64,000 bases of DNA from Nocardioides bruguierae (lineage in GTDB: Bacteria > Actinomycetota > Actinomycetes > Propionibacteriales > Nocardioidaceae), in NCBI RefSeq assembly GCF_023656415.1, contig NZ_JAMOIL010000012.1:62001-126000 (forward strand). The letters run 5' to 3'. The number at the start of each line of letters is the position of its first letter. Position 1 is the first letter of the stretch. The notes under the pieces are model-generated. The model did no database searches and was not told where the DNA came from. It saw only the letters and a list, made by a program, of their open reading frames with translations. Positions 18,556 through 26,845 of this stretch are shown piece by piece. The translations under genes and the position numbers were made by a program.

Positions 18556-19614
18556 TCAGAGCGAGCAGCCGACCAGCACCGGCTCGTTGACCAGCTCGAC
18601 CCCGTAGCGCTCGCGCACCCCGTCCCGCACCGCCCTGGCCAGGGCGAGCAGGTCGGCGGTGCGCGCGCCACCGCGGTTGGTGAGCGCCAGGGTGTGCTTG
18701 GTCGACAGCGACGCGGCGGCGTCCGGGGTGACCGCGTAGCCCTTGGCGAAGCCGGCGTGGTCGATCAGCCAGGCCGCCGACGTCTTCACCGTGCCGTCCG
18801 GCTGCGGGTAGGCGGGCGCGCCCTCGGGCACCTGCTCGGCGGCCAGCACGGGGTTGGTGAAGAACGAGCCGGCCGACCAGGTGTCGTGGTCGGCGGCGTC
18901 CAGCACCATGCCCTTGCCGGCCCGCAGGCCGAGGACGGCCTCGCGCACCTGGGCGATCGGGGCGCGCTGCCCCTGCTCGACACCGAGGGTGCGGGCCAGC
19001 TCGGCGTAGGCCACCGGCCCGCCGAGCGAGGCGGCGCGCAGCTGGAAGGTCACCGAGACGACGACGTAGCGGTCGGGCTCGGCCTTGAACCGCGACCACC
19101 GGTAGGCGAACCCGCAGTCGGCGCCCGCGAAGGTGCGCCAGGCGCGGTCGTGCCGGTCCCAGGTGCGGACCTGGGCGATGGTCTGGGCGACCTCCTGACC
19201 GTAGGCGCCGACGTTCTGGACGGGCGTGGCGCCGGTGGAGCCGGGGATGCCGGAGAGCGCCTCGATGCCGGCCCAGTCGCGGGCGACCGCGTGGGCCACG
19301 ACGTCGTCCCAGGGCTCACCGGCGGCCACGGTCACCAGGGCACCACCGCAGCTGACCTCGCCGTCGTCCACGTCGGCGGTGATCCCGCGGGTGGCGACCT
19401 GCACCACGGTGCCGTCGAAGCCCTCGTCGGCGACGACGAGGTTGGAGCCGCCGCCGAGCAGCAGCAGGGGCTCGCCGGCGTCGTCGGCCGCGGTCACCGC
19501 GGCCACCAGCTCGTCGTCGGTCGTGGCGCGGACGAAGCGGCGGGCCGGGCCGCCCAGGCGCAGGGTGGTGTGCTCGGCCAGCCGGGTCGCGGCCGGGTCC
19601 TGGACCTCAGGCAC
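18556..19614 (-). CDS. murB: UDP-N-acetylenolpyruvoylglucosamine reductase MurB
   Basis: FAD enzyme that reduces UDP-GlcNAc-enolpyruvate to UDP-MurNAc in peptidoglycan synthesis. The 352-residue product has the FAD-binding N-domain (HTTLRLGGPA, LLLGGGSNLVV, GIPGSTGATPVQNVGAYGQE given in part: GIPGSTGATPVQN), the catalytic serine region SAGSFFTNP and a C-terminal domain. I use GTG 19614, which overlaps the preceding MaoC-like stop by eight bases. This follows the conserved hot-dog dehydratase - murB order of actinobacteria. Confidence 0.93.
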   Translation of the reverse strand: MPEVQDPAATRLAEHTTLRLGGPARRFVRATTDDELVAAVTAADDAGEPLLLLGGGSNLVVADEGFDGTVVQVATRGITADVDDGEVSCGGALVTVAAGEPWDDVVAHAVARDWAGIEALSGIPGSTGATPVQNVGAYGQEVAQTIAQVRTWDRHDRAWRTFAGADCGFAYRWSRFKAEPDRYVVVSVTFQLRAASLGGPVAYAELARTLGVEQGQRAPIAQVREAVLGLRAGKGMVLDAADHDTWSAGSFFTNPVLAAEQVPEGAPAYPQPDGTVKTSAAWLIDHAGFAKGYAVTPDAAASLSTKHTLALTNRGGARTADLLALARAVRDGVRERYGVELVNEPVLVGCSL

Positions 19615-20008
19615 GGACGACGGCCTTCGGCATGCCGAGGACCTTCTGCCCGCCACAGGTGACCTCGAGGGCGATCGTGACCAGGCCGTCCTCGACCTTC
19701 TTCACGGTGCCGCCGACGACCACCTCCACGCCTTCGTCGTCGTCGGGGACGACGACGGGGTTGGTGAACTTGCAGCCGAGCTCGACCACGTCGGCACCGT
19801 CGGTCCAGGTGGCGACCGCGCGGGCGGCCAGCGCCTGGGTGAACATGCCGTGGGCGATGACGCCGGGCAGGCCGACGCTGGTGGCGACGCGGTCGGACCA
19901 GTGGATGGGGTTGAAGTCGCCGCTGGCGCCCGCGTAGCGGACGAGGTGGGCGCGCGTGACCGGGTAGGTCTGCGGCTCCAGGACGGTGCCTGCCTCGAGG
20001 GCGCTCAT
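19607..20008 (-). CDS. MaoC-like (R)-hydratase, HadB type
   Basis: Hot-dog fold dehydratase subunit of 133 residues, with the catalytic hydratase-2 motif DFNPIHWSDRVATSVGLPG (Asp and His at about 31 and 36). The homologous HadB of mycobacteria dehydrates long 3-hydroxyacyl-ACP with HadA. This organism need not make mycolic acids, so the acyl substrate is unknown. Its ATG overlaps the HadA-like stop by four bases and its own stop overlaps murB, suggesting equimolar translation. Confidence 0.85.
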   Translation of the reverse strand: MSALEAGTVLEPQTYPVTRAHLVRYAGASGDFNPIHWSDRVATSVGLPGVIAHGMFTQALAARAVATWTDGADVVELGCKFTNPVVVPDDDEGVEVVVGGTVKKVEDGLVTIALEVTCGGQKVLGMPKAVVRA

Positions 20009-20418
20009 GCCTGCTCCTCCTCGCCGGGGGCGCGGTGCACCAGCGTGGCGGTGGCCGTGCAGACCACGGCGCCGTCGGCGTCGGTGATCTCGCTGGAGGT
20101 GGTGATGATGTCGTTGCCGGCGATCTGGCGCAGGCCGGCGACGGACAGGGTGGCGCTCAGGACGTCGCCGACCGCGAGCGGCCGGGCGTAGGCGAACTTC
20201 TGCTCGCCGTGCACGATCCGGTGCAGCGCGACGCCCTCGGCGTCGAGGAAGTCGAACATGGCGTCGAAGGCCAGGACGATCGGGAAGGTCGCCGGGAGCG
20301 CACCGCCGCTCCAGGTACCGCCGGTGGCCTCGGCGAACGCGCGGACGCGCTCGTCGGTCACCGTGTACGGCCTGGACGCCGGGTAGGCACGCCCCACGAG
20401 GGAGGAGTCCACGGGCAT
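20005..20418 (-). CDS. UPF0336/HadA-type dehydratase subunit
   Basis: Partner of the adjacent MaoC protein, 137 residues, single hot-dog domain starting MPVDSSLVGRAYP and including AFDAMFDFLD. It lacks the Asp-His hydratase motif, as HadA proteins do. It probably binds the acyl chain while the partner supplies catalysis. It lies between rpmG and the HadB-like gene, as in other actinobacteria. Confidence 0.85.
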   Translation of the reverse strand: MPVDSSLVGRAYPASRPYTVTDERVRAFAEATGGTWSGGALPATFPIVLAFDAMFDFLDAEGVALHRIVHGEQKFAYARPLAVGDVLSATLSVAGLRQIAGNDIITTSSEITDADGAVVCTATATLVHRAPGEEEQA

Positions 20419-20513
20419 GCGGCCGAGCCTAGTGCGCCGGGCGGGACGGGTTCGAAACGCAACGACCCGCCGGGCCGGAGCCGGGCGGGTCGCCGTGCGT
20501 CTGGTGCTGAGGT

Positions 20514-20684
20514 TCAGCGGGTCTCGCGGTGCGCGGTGTGCTTGCGGCAGCGCGGGCAGAACTTGTTCAGCTCGATCCGGTCGGGGTTGTTCCGACGGTT
20601 CTTCTTGGTGATGTAGTTCCGCTCCTTGCAGTCAACGCAGGCGAGCGTGATCTTGGGGCGAACGTCAGAGCTCTTGGAGGCCAC
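20514..20684 (-). CDS. rpmG: 50S ribosomal protein L33
   Basis: Ribosomal protein L33, 56 residues, translated from GTG 20684 with AAGGA seven bases upstream. It is the zinc-ribbon form: CVDC (17-20) and CPRC (43-46), embedded in [20 protein letters not shown]. The gene is overlooked by length-limited ORF calling. It sits between tRNA-Met and the HadA-like gene. The zinc-containing type is often paired elsewhere with a zinc-free paralogue under Zur control. Confidence 0.95.
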   Translation of the reverse strand: MASKSSDVRPKITLACVDCKERNYITKKNRRNNPDRIELNKFCPRCRKHTAHRETR

Positions 20685-20725
20685 GGGGAAGTCCTTGGTT
20701 GATCGAGGAAGTGCGGATGAGTCAG

Positions 20726-20802
20726 TGGTAGCGGGGGCGGGACTCGAACCCGCGACACCACGATTATGAGCCGTGTGCTCTAACCACCTGAGCTACCCCG
20801 CC
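20726..20802 (-). tRNA. tRNA-Met (anticodon CAT)
   Basis: Acceptor GGCGGGG/CCCCGCT (the first pair is a G-T wobble), D-arm, anticodon loop CTCATAA giving CAT, T-arm GGTTCGAGTCC, and an encoded 3' CCA (20726-20728). The wobble first pair and the position beside rpmG favour the elongator, although an initiator cannot be excluded by eye. Confidence 0.92.
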
Positions 20803-20855
20803 ACAGGGGACGAGGTTGGACACCAGCGTAAGCCTGCGTCCAACCTCGATCCCAG

Positions 20856-20928
20856 AGCCCCTTTACGGAATCGAACCGTAGACCTTCTCCTTACCATGGA
20901 GACGCTCTGCCGACTGAGCTAAAGGGGC
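20856..20928 (-). tRNA. tRNA-Thr (anticodon GGT)
   Basis: Complete cloverleaf with acceptor GCCCCTT/AAGGGGC, anticodon stem TCTCC/GGAGA, loop ATGGTAA giving GGT, and T-arm GGTTCGATTCC. CCA is not encoded. It is the first element of the tRNA-Thr - tRNA-Met - rpmG transcript. Confidence 0.95.
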
Positions 20929-20939
20929 AACGGGAAAGA

Positions 20940-20968
20940 AGATTACACATGCCCGCCCGCGTTGCGAA
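20940..20968 (-). promoter_or_regulatory. Promoter of tRNA-Thr/tRNA-Met/rpmG
   Basis: On the minus strand -35 TTCGCA (20963-20968) and -10 TAATCT (20940-20945) are spaced by 17 bases, ending 12 bases before the tRNA-Thr 5' end. Confidence 0.6.
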
Positions 20969-21029
20969 ATCGGCGTGACGTTCATGCGCCGTGCGTGTGT
21001 CTGCCCAGGTCAGAGGGCCCACAGCGACA

Positions 21030-21734
21030 TCATGCCCCGCCGCCGAGCACGAGCGCCAGGACCGGCAGGAGCAGGCTGGTGACCACCGCCGTCAGGCCCA
21101 TCGAGAGCCCGGAGAACGCGCCGGTCACCTCGTCGTCCCCCAGCACCCGGGCGGTGCCGATGCCGTGCGAGGCGGCGCCCACGGCCAGGCCGCGCGCCCG
21201 GGCGTCGCGGACCCGCAGCCAGGTGAGGACCGTCGGGCCCGCCACCGCGCCGAGGATGCCGGCGAGGATGGTCAGGGCCGCGGTGAGGGCCGGCACTCCC
21301 CCGACCGTCTCCGACAGCGGGATCGAGACCGCGGCGGTCGTCGCCTTCGGGGTCATCGTCCAGGCCAGCCGCTCGGAGCCACCGAGCAGCGTGACCAGGC
21401 CCCAGGCGCTCGTCATGGAGACCACCGACCCGACGACGATCGAGGTCACGAGGGGGACGGCGTAGCCCCGCAGCCGGTGCAGCTGGCGATGCAGCGGCAC
21501 CGCCAGGGCGACCGTGGCGGGCCCCAGCAGGAAGCTGATCGCCGCCGTGCCGTCGTCGAAGACGTCCAGGTCGGTGCCGGTGAGCAGCAGCAGCGCGCCC
21601 AGCACCAGCACCGCCACCAGCACCGGCTGGGCCAGCGGGTGGCGGCCGGTGCGGTCCCGCAGCCAGCAGCCGCCGCGGTAGGCGAGCAGCGTCGCGAACA
21701 GCCAGGTCAGGGGCTGGTCCAGGAGCCAGGTCAC
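21030..21734 (-). CDS. lrgB: LrgB/CidB-family membrane protein
   Basis: Polytopic membrane protein of 234 residues with about seven helices and the LrgB signature (PKATTAAVSIPLSETVGG, SHGIGTARVLGDDE). In other bacteria LrgA/LrgB pairs modulate murein hydrolase activity or export small metabolites such as pyruvate. The GTG start overlaps the lrgA stop (GTGA), so the two are translated together. Confidence 0.85.
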   Translation of the reverse strand: MTWLLDQPLTWLFATLLAYRGGCWLRDRTGRHPLAQPVLVAVLVLGALLLLTGTDLDVFDDGTAAISFLLGPATVALAVPLHRQLHRLRGYAVPLVTSIVVGSVVSMTSAWGLVTLLGGSERLAWTMTPKATTAAVSIPLSETVGGVPALTAALTILAGILGAVAGPTVLTWLRVRDARARGLAVGAASHGIGTARVLGDDEVTGAFSGLSMGLTAVVTSLLLPVLALVLGGGA

Positions 21735-22150
21735 GCGGCTCCCCCGCCCTGCCCCCGGCGAGCGGAGCGACGGCCCAGGAGCTGGGCCAGGAGACCGACC
21801 GCGACCAGGCCCGCGAGCCAGGAGCCGACCAGGCCGGCCAGCACGGGCACGGCGTCCGCGCGCAGCAGCCCCAGGTAGGCCACCACCCCGACACCGGCGG
21901 GCACGAAGAACAGCTGGAGGTGGGCCAGCAGCGCGTCGGCCGCGACGTGCACGCTGCCCTCGCCACGCCCGGCGGGCGAGCCGTCCTCGCTCGGGTGCCG
22001 CAGGCGCAGGACGAGGAGGAGCAGCAGCATCCCCACGACCGGGCCGGGGACCGGCAGGTCGGTGAGGTGGACGAGCAGGGTGCCGACGAGCTGGCACCCC
22101 AGCAGCCAGGTGAGACCGGTCAGGAAGGGCACGTCGACGGAGTCTGGCAC
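21731..22150 (-). CDS. lrgA: LrgA/CidA-family holin-like protein
   Basis: Small membrane protein of 139 residues with four predicted helices. The LrgA core (LPVPGPVVGMLLLLLVL, then LFFVPAGVGVVAYLGLL) is followed by a short basic tail. Together with LrgB it forms the two-gene lrgAB operon, starting at GTG 22150, 39 bases past the tag stop. No adjacent regulator (LytSR or LysR type) is present. Confidence 0.82.
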   Translation of the reverse strand: MPDSVDVPFLTGLTWLLGCQLVGTLLVHLTDLPVPGPVVGMLLLLLVLRLRHPSEDGSPAGRGEGSVHVAADALLAHLQLFFVPAGVGVVAYLGLLRADAVPVLAGLVGSWLAGLVAVGLLAQLLGRRSARRGQGGGAA

Positions 22151-22189
22151 CGGTGCGCCCGCGTGCTGCTCCCCCGGGTCTCCCAGGCC

Positions 22190-22768
22190 TCAGGAGCCCG
22201 TGCCGCGTGCGTGGCAGCCGACCAGGTGCGGGTCGAAGATGCCGATCGCCTCCATCAGCGCGTACATCGTGGTGGGTCCGACGAAGGAGAACCCCCGCTT
22301 CTTCAACGCCTTCGACATCGCCACCGACTCCGCCGACGTGGTGCCCAGCTCCTCGGTGGTGGCCGGAGCCGGTGGCGTCGGCGGCGCGAAGGAGTGCAGC
22401 AGCGTCTCGAGCCCGCCGTCCTCGCGCAGCGCCACGGTCGCCGCGGCGTTGCGGCGGGCGGCCTCGATCTTGGCCCGGTTGCGGACGATGCCCGGGTCGC
22501 CCATCAGCCGCTCGACGTCGTCGTCGGTGAAGGCCGCGACCGTGTCCGCGTCGAAGTCCGCGAAGACCTCCCGGAACCGTCCACGCTTGGTCAGGATCGT
22601 GGACCAGGACAGGCCGGCCTGGAAGCCCTCCAGCACCAGCCGCTCCAGGTGGGCGGCCTCGCCGTGGACCGGGTGGCCCCACTCGTGGTCGTGGTACTCG
22701 CGCATCGGGCCCGGCCCGCCTGCCCAGGGGCAGCGGACCAGCCCGTCGTCTCCGGTGATCGGTTCCAT
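22190..22768 (-). CDS. tag: DNA-3-methyladenine glycosylase I
   Basis: Base-excision repair enzyme that removes 3-methyladenine. The 192-residue product has the zinc snap-on residues: the Cys in RCPWAGG and His in YHDHEWG near the N-terminus, and the His and Cys in DPHLVGCHAR near the C-terminus. The catalytic helix-hairpin-helix core (ERLVLEGFQAGLSW) is intact. ATG 22768 is the natural start. Confidence 0.93.
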   Translation of the reverse strand: MEPITGDDGLVRCPWAGGPGPMREYHDHEWGHPVHGEAAHLERLVLEGFQAGLSWSTILTKRGRFREVFADFDADTVAAFTDDDVERLMGDPGIVRNRAKIEAARRNAAATVALREDGGLETLLHSFAPPTPPAPATTEELGTTSAESVAMSKALKKRGFSFVGPTTMYALMEAIGIFDPHLVGCHARGTGS

Positions 22769-22897
22769 GCGCTCAGCCTGGCACCGGGCGGCGACGGTGG
22801 ACCTCTCGCCGGGCTCGGGTGTGGACGGCGGCGTCGCCGAGACCGCCTGTGGACGGTGGGTGGCCCGGCGCGGGGTGGTCGCCCACGCCAGCGGTGG

Positions 22898-23920
22898 TCA
22901 GTGGCGCTCGCGCAGGCGGGTGCCGGGGAGGGCCGGGGACGGGAGCGGGCGGCGGTGGTCGCCCTCGACCGTGCCGAACCGGCCGGGTGCGACGTCCTGG
23001 GAGTCCGCGACGACCCGGCCGGCGTCGGCCGCGGCCGCGTCACCGTCGCCGGCGACCTGCCCCTGCCAGTCGGCGCGGTAGGCCGCGACCTCCTCGTGGC
23101 TGCGGCCCACGAAGTTCCAGAACATGACGATGGCCTCGCCGAACGGCTCGCCGCCGAGCACCAGCAGGCGGGCGCCCTCGCCCCCGGCCTCGAGCCGCGC
23201 CGAGGCGCGCCCGGGCGCCAGGTAGCCCAGCTCCCCGGGGGCCAGCGGGCCCTCGGCGACGGTGAGGCTGCCGGCGTCCAGGAGGAGGGCGTGCTCGAAG
23301 GTCGGCTCCAGCGGCAGGTCGAGACCGACCCCGGGCGCCAGCGTCAGCTCCGCCCCCAGCAGGGGCGTGGCGGTGGGCAACGGCGAGGACGAGCCCAGCA
23401 GCGAGCCGAGGAACACGCGCGCCTCCCAGCCCTCGCCCGCCACGGGGTCGGGGACGTGGTGCTCGAACCGGGGCTCGCCGTGCCGGGCGTCCTCGGGCAG
23501 CGCCAGCCACAGCTGCGCGCCGTGCAGCACGGTCGTCGCGGCGGTCGAGACCTCGGAGTGGGAGATGCCGCGCCCGGCGGTCATCAGGTTCAGCTCGCCC
23601 GGCCGCACCAACGCGTGCGTGCCCACCGAGTCCCGGTGCTCGATCTCGCCCGTGAACAGCCAGGAGACCGTCGCCAGGCCGGTGTGCGGGTGCGGCGCGA
23701 CCACCATGCCCCCGGTCTCGGCCACGTCGTCCGGGCCGTAGTGGTCGCAGAAGCACCACGCCCCGACGAGGGTGCGGCCCCGCTGGGGCAGCGTTCGGCG
23801 CACCGTCATGGCCCGCGGGCCGCCCAGCGGCACCTCGCGCGGCGCCAGGACCTCCAGCGCGTCCGGGTGCGGGCCCGCCGCGCAGTCGACCTCGTCGGGG
23901 TGCGGGTCGGGGTTGGTCAT
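22898..23920 (-). CDS. Pirin-family protein (bicupin)
   Basis: Pirin-like bicupin of 340 residues. The N-terminal cupin holds the metal motif PHPHTGLATVSWLF (about 75-88) followed by ISHSE (about 120); the C-terminal pirin domain ends near residue 280 and a ~45-residue tail follows. Some pirins are quercetin dioxygenases, others regulators. The tail is unusually long and charged. ATG 23920 lies 31 bases downstream of the YdeP-type oxidoreductase stop, so both may be on one transcript. Confidence 0.8.
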   Translation of the reverse strand: MTNPDPHPDEVDCAAGPHPDALEVLAPREVPLGGPRAMTVRRTLPQRGRTLVGAWCFCDHYGPDDVAETGGMVVAPHPHTGLATVSWLFTGEIEHRDSVGTHALVRPGELNLMTAGRGISHSEVSTAATTVLHGAQLWLALPEDARHGEPRFEHHVPDPVAGEGWEARVFLGSLLGSSSPLPTATPLLGAELTLAPGVGLDLPLEPTFEHALLLDAGSLTVAEGPLAPGELGYLAPGRASARLEAGGEGARLLVLGGEPFGEAIVMFWNFVGRSHEEVAAYRADWQGQVAGDGDAAAADAGRVVADSQDVAPGRFGTVEGDHRRPLPSPALPGTRLRERH

Positions 23921-23951
23921 CGCTGCTCCCGGGGTCTCGTCGGCCGCCAGG

Positions 23952-26306
23952 TCAGGCGGTGGGGACCACCCAGCCCGCGTCGGAGCCGACGACGCCGGTG
24001 GGCGCGTCGACGCGCTCGAGGCGGACGATGACGGACTTGGAGGTCGGGCAGTTGGACTCCAGCGCCGTCGACCCGAGCGGGACGAGCGGGTTGGTCTCCG
24101 GGTAGTAGGCCGCCGCGCAGCCGCGCGGCTGGTCGTAGGCCACGACCCGGAACCACGGAGCGCGGCGCTCGGAGGCCTCGCCGGTCTCGGTGTCGGTCCA
24201 CTCCGAGACCAGGTCGACCCAGCCACCGACCTCCAGGCCGAGGTCGGCCGCGTCGTCCGGGTGGACCATCACGACCCGTCGTCCGCCCTTGATCCCGCGG
24301 TAGCGGTCGTCGAGGCCGTAGATGGTGGTGTTGAACTGGTCGTGGCTGCGCAGCGTCTGGAGCAGCAGCCGCCCCTCGGGCACGTGCAGCACGTCGATCG
24401 GGCTGGCCGCGAACGTCGCCTTGCCTGCCTCGGTCGGGAACGTGCGGGTGTCGCGCGGGCCGTGGGGCAGGACGAAGCCGCCCGGCGCGTCCACCTTCTC
24501 GGCGTAGGCCGCGGCGCCGGGGACGACCTGGGCGATGAGGCGGCGGATCTCGGTGTAGTCCGCGCGCAGCCGGGGCCAGTCGACGACGTGGTCCTCGCCC
24601 AGGCAGGCCGTCGCCAGCAGGCAGACGATGTCGACCTCGCTGCGCAGGTGGGGGCTGGCCGGCTCCAGCGGGCCGTGCGAGGCGTGCACGGCGGACATCG
24701 AGTCCTCGACGGTGACGCGCTGGACGACGCCGCCGGTGAGGTCCTTCTCGGAGCGGCCCATCGTGGGCAGGATCAGCGCCTGCCGAGCGTGCACCACGTG
24801 GCTGCGGTTGAGCTTGGTGGAGACGTGCACCGTGAGCTGCGCGCCGCGGAACGCCTCCTCGGTGACGGCGGTGTCGGGGGCGGCGGAGACGAAGTTGCCG
24901 CCCATCCCGAGGAAGACCTTGGCCCGGCCCTCGGCCATCGCCCTGATCGAGTCGACGGTGTCGAGGCCGTGCTCGCGGGGGCTGGTGATGCCGGTGGCCG
25001 CGTCGAGGGCGTCGAGGAAGGAGCCGGGCATCTTCTCCCAGATGCCCATGGTGCGGTCGCCCTGCACGTTGGAGTGCCCGCGGACGGGGCACAGGCCCGC
25101 GCCGGGCTTGCCGATGTCGCCGCGCAGGAACGCGACGTTGGCGATCTCGCGGACGGTCGCGACGGCGTTGCGGTGCTGCGTGACACCCATGGCCCAGCAG
25201 TAGATGGTGGCCGAGGAGCCGGCGATCATCCGCGCGGCCTCGGTGACCTGCTCGCGGCTCAGGCCGGTCGCGCGGAGCACCGCGTCCCAGTCGAGCGAGC
25301 CGAGGTGGTCGCGGTACTCCTCGTAGCCGGCCGTGTGCCGCGCGAGGAAGTCGTGGTCGAGCGCGTCCCACTCCACGAGCAGGGCGCCGATCGCCTGGAA
25401 GAGCGCGAGGTCGCCGTTGACCCGGACGGGCAGGTGCAGGTCGGCGATCTCGGTGCCGGGGCCGACCATGCCGCGCGGGGTCTGCGGGTTGCGGAACTTG
25501 ACCAGGCCCGTCTCCTTGAGCGGGTTGATCGCGATGATCTTCGCGCCGTTCTTCTTGGCCTCCTCCAGCGCCGAGAGCATCCGCGGGTGGTTGGTGCCCG
25601 GGTTCTGGCCGGCCACGACGATGACGTCGGCGCGGTAGAGGTCCTCCAGGGAGACCGAGCCCTTGCCGACCCCGATCGCCTGGGCCAGGCCGACCGAGGT
25701 CGACTCGTGGCACATGTTCGAGCAGTCGGGCAGGTTGTTGGTGCCCAGCGAGCGGACCATCAGCTGGTAGGCGAACGCGGCCTCGTTGGAGACACGGCCC
25801 GAGGTGTAGAAGATCGCCTCGTCCGGCGAGCCGAGCCCGGCCATGGTCTCGGCGAACATCGCCGCCGCGTCGTCCCACGAGATCGGCACGTAGTGCGAGG
25901 CGCCCTCGCGCAGCACCATCGGGTGCGTGATCCGGCCCTGCTGGCCCAGCCAGTAGTCGGTGCGCTCGGCCAGCTCGGCGACCGGGTGGGCGGCGAAGAA
26001 CTCGGGCGTGACCCGACGCTTCGTGGCCTCCTCGGTGACGGCCTTCGCGCCGTTCTCGCAGAACTCGGCCGCGTGCCGGTGGCCCGGCGCGGGGTCGGGC
26101 CAGGCGCAGCCCTGGCAGTCGAAGCCCTCGACCTGGTTGAGCCGGAGCAGGGTGCCGGCCGTGCGGCGCACGCCCATCTGCTCCAGGCCCCGCTTCATCG
26201 CGACGCCGACCGCGACCGGTCCGGCGGCGGAGTGCATCCCGTCGCTGAGGGTCAGGTCGCCCTCGTCCACGTCGTCGACAGGAGCCTCACGGTGCCAGAA
26301 AGCCAT
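23952..26306 (-). CDS. FdhF/YdeP-type molybdopterin oxidoreductase
   Basis: Molybdopterin-guanine-dinucleotide oxidoreductase of the YdeP group, 784 residues. The iron-sulfur region carries GFDCQGCAWPDP (about 62-73), followed by the molybdopterin domain (YTSGRVSNEAAFAYQL, SNMCHESTSVGL) and the C-terminal dinucleotide-binding domain. YdeP proteins are paralogues of formate dehydrogenase alpha; their substrate is unsettled. ATG 26306 has AAGGA eight bases upstream; an ATG nine bases earlier lacks spacing. No small subunits or FdhD gene lie nearby. Confidence 0.85.
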   Translation of the reverse strand: MAFWHREAPVDDVDEGDLTLSDGMHSAAGPVAVGVAMKRGLEQMGVRRTAGTLLRLNQVEGFDCQGCAWPDPAPGHRHAAEFCENGAKAVTEEATKRRVTPEFFAAHPVAELAERTDYWLGQQGRITHPMVLREGASHYVPISWDDAAAMFAETMAGLGSPDEAIFYTSGRVSNEAAFAYQLMVRSLGTNNLPDCSNMCHESTSVGLAQAIGVGKGSVSLEDLYRADVIVVAGQNPGTNHPRMLSALEEAKKNGAKIIAINPLKETGLVKFRNPQTPRGMVGPGTEIADLHLPVRVNGDLALFQAIGALLVEWDALDHDFLARHTAGYEEYRDHLGSLDWDAVLRATGLSREQVTEAARMIAGSSATIYCWAMGVTQHRNAVATVREIANVAFLRGDIGKPGAGLCPVRGHSNVQGDRTMGIWEKMPGSFLDALDAATGITSPREHGLDTVDSIRAMAEGRAKVFLGMGGNFVSAAPDTAVTEEAFRGAQLTVHVSTKLNRSHVVHARQALILPTMGRSEKDLTGGVVQRVTVEDSMSAVHASHGPLEPASPHLRSEVDIVCLLATACLGEDHVVDWPRLRADYTEIRRLIAQVVPGAAAYAEKVDAPGGFVLPHGPRDTRTFPTEAGKATFAASPIDVLHVPEGRLLLQTLRSHDQFNTTIYGLDDRYRGIKGGRRVVMVHPDDAADLGLEVGGWVDLVSEWTDTETGEASERRAPWFRVVAYDQPRGCAAAYYPETNPLVPLGSTALESNCPTSKSVIVRLERVDAPTGVVGSDAGWVVPTA

Positions 26307-26405
26307 GTCTCGCATCCTTGCCTGTCACGTGCTGCTCCACCAGCACCACCCGGGCGAGGCGCCACGCGAGCCGGTGCCCGGGTCCGGATGCTCAGGTCCA
26401 AGCGC

Positions 26406-26729
26406 TCAGGGCGCGTCGACCAGCCGCAGCCGCACGTGCGCGAGGTCGCCGGGCTCCAGGCCCTCCGCGCGGCGCACCGCCTTCTTCAGCGGCAGGACGA
26501 AGCCGTCGCTGCCCGGGAACACCGACGTCGACCAGGCGCTCCGGCCGACCTCGACCTGCACGCGCACGGACCCGAAGCCACGGCGCGGCCCGGACAGCAG
26601 GCACACCTCCTCCCCCACGTCCTCGGGCAGGGTGCAGAAGGCCCACGTGCCGGGCGCGGGCTCGCCGCCGGCGTCCGCCCCCGCGGGCACGTGCAGCCAC
26701 ACCGGCGCGGCGAACTCCCAGGCGGTCAC
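26406..26729 (-). CDS. DUF1905-domain protein
   Basis: Small soluble protein of 107 residues, translated from GTG 26729. The DUF1905 fold is recognisable: WEFAAPVWLH at the N-terminus, then FGSVRVQVEVGRSAWSTSVF and LPLKKAVRRAEGLEPGD. Its function is unknown. It lies 99 bases upstream of the YdeP-type gene on the same strand. Confidence 0.75.
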   Translation of the reverse strand: MTAWEFAAPVWLHVPAGADAGGEPAPGTWAFCTLPEDVGEEVCLLSGPRRGFGSVRVQVEVGRSAWSTSVFPGSDGFVLPLKKAVRRAEGLEPGDLAHVRLRLVDAP

Positions 26730-26767
26730 GGGGTCCAGGGTGCCCCGCACCGCCGACAGCCGCACAC

Positions 26768-26803
26768 GACAGGCACATCCGACAGGCACATCCGACAGGC
26801 ACC
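26768..26803. repeat. 13-bp tandem repeat upstream of glycosyltransferase
   Basis: Two full copies and one partial copy of GACAGGCACATCC lie between the divergent DUF1905 and glycosyltransferase genes, 40-80 bases before each start. Confidence 0.8.
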
Positions 26804-26845
26804 GTCCGCCTGCTGGTCGACGGGCGTTCACGCACGGGCCCGAGG

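Noticed and set aside
20986..22682. Long alternative frames across lrgA, lrgB and tag
   Set aside because: They run out of phase with the conserved LrgA, LrgB and Tag motifs and have GC-driven composition.
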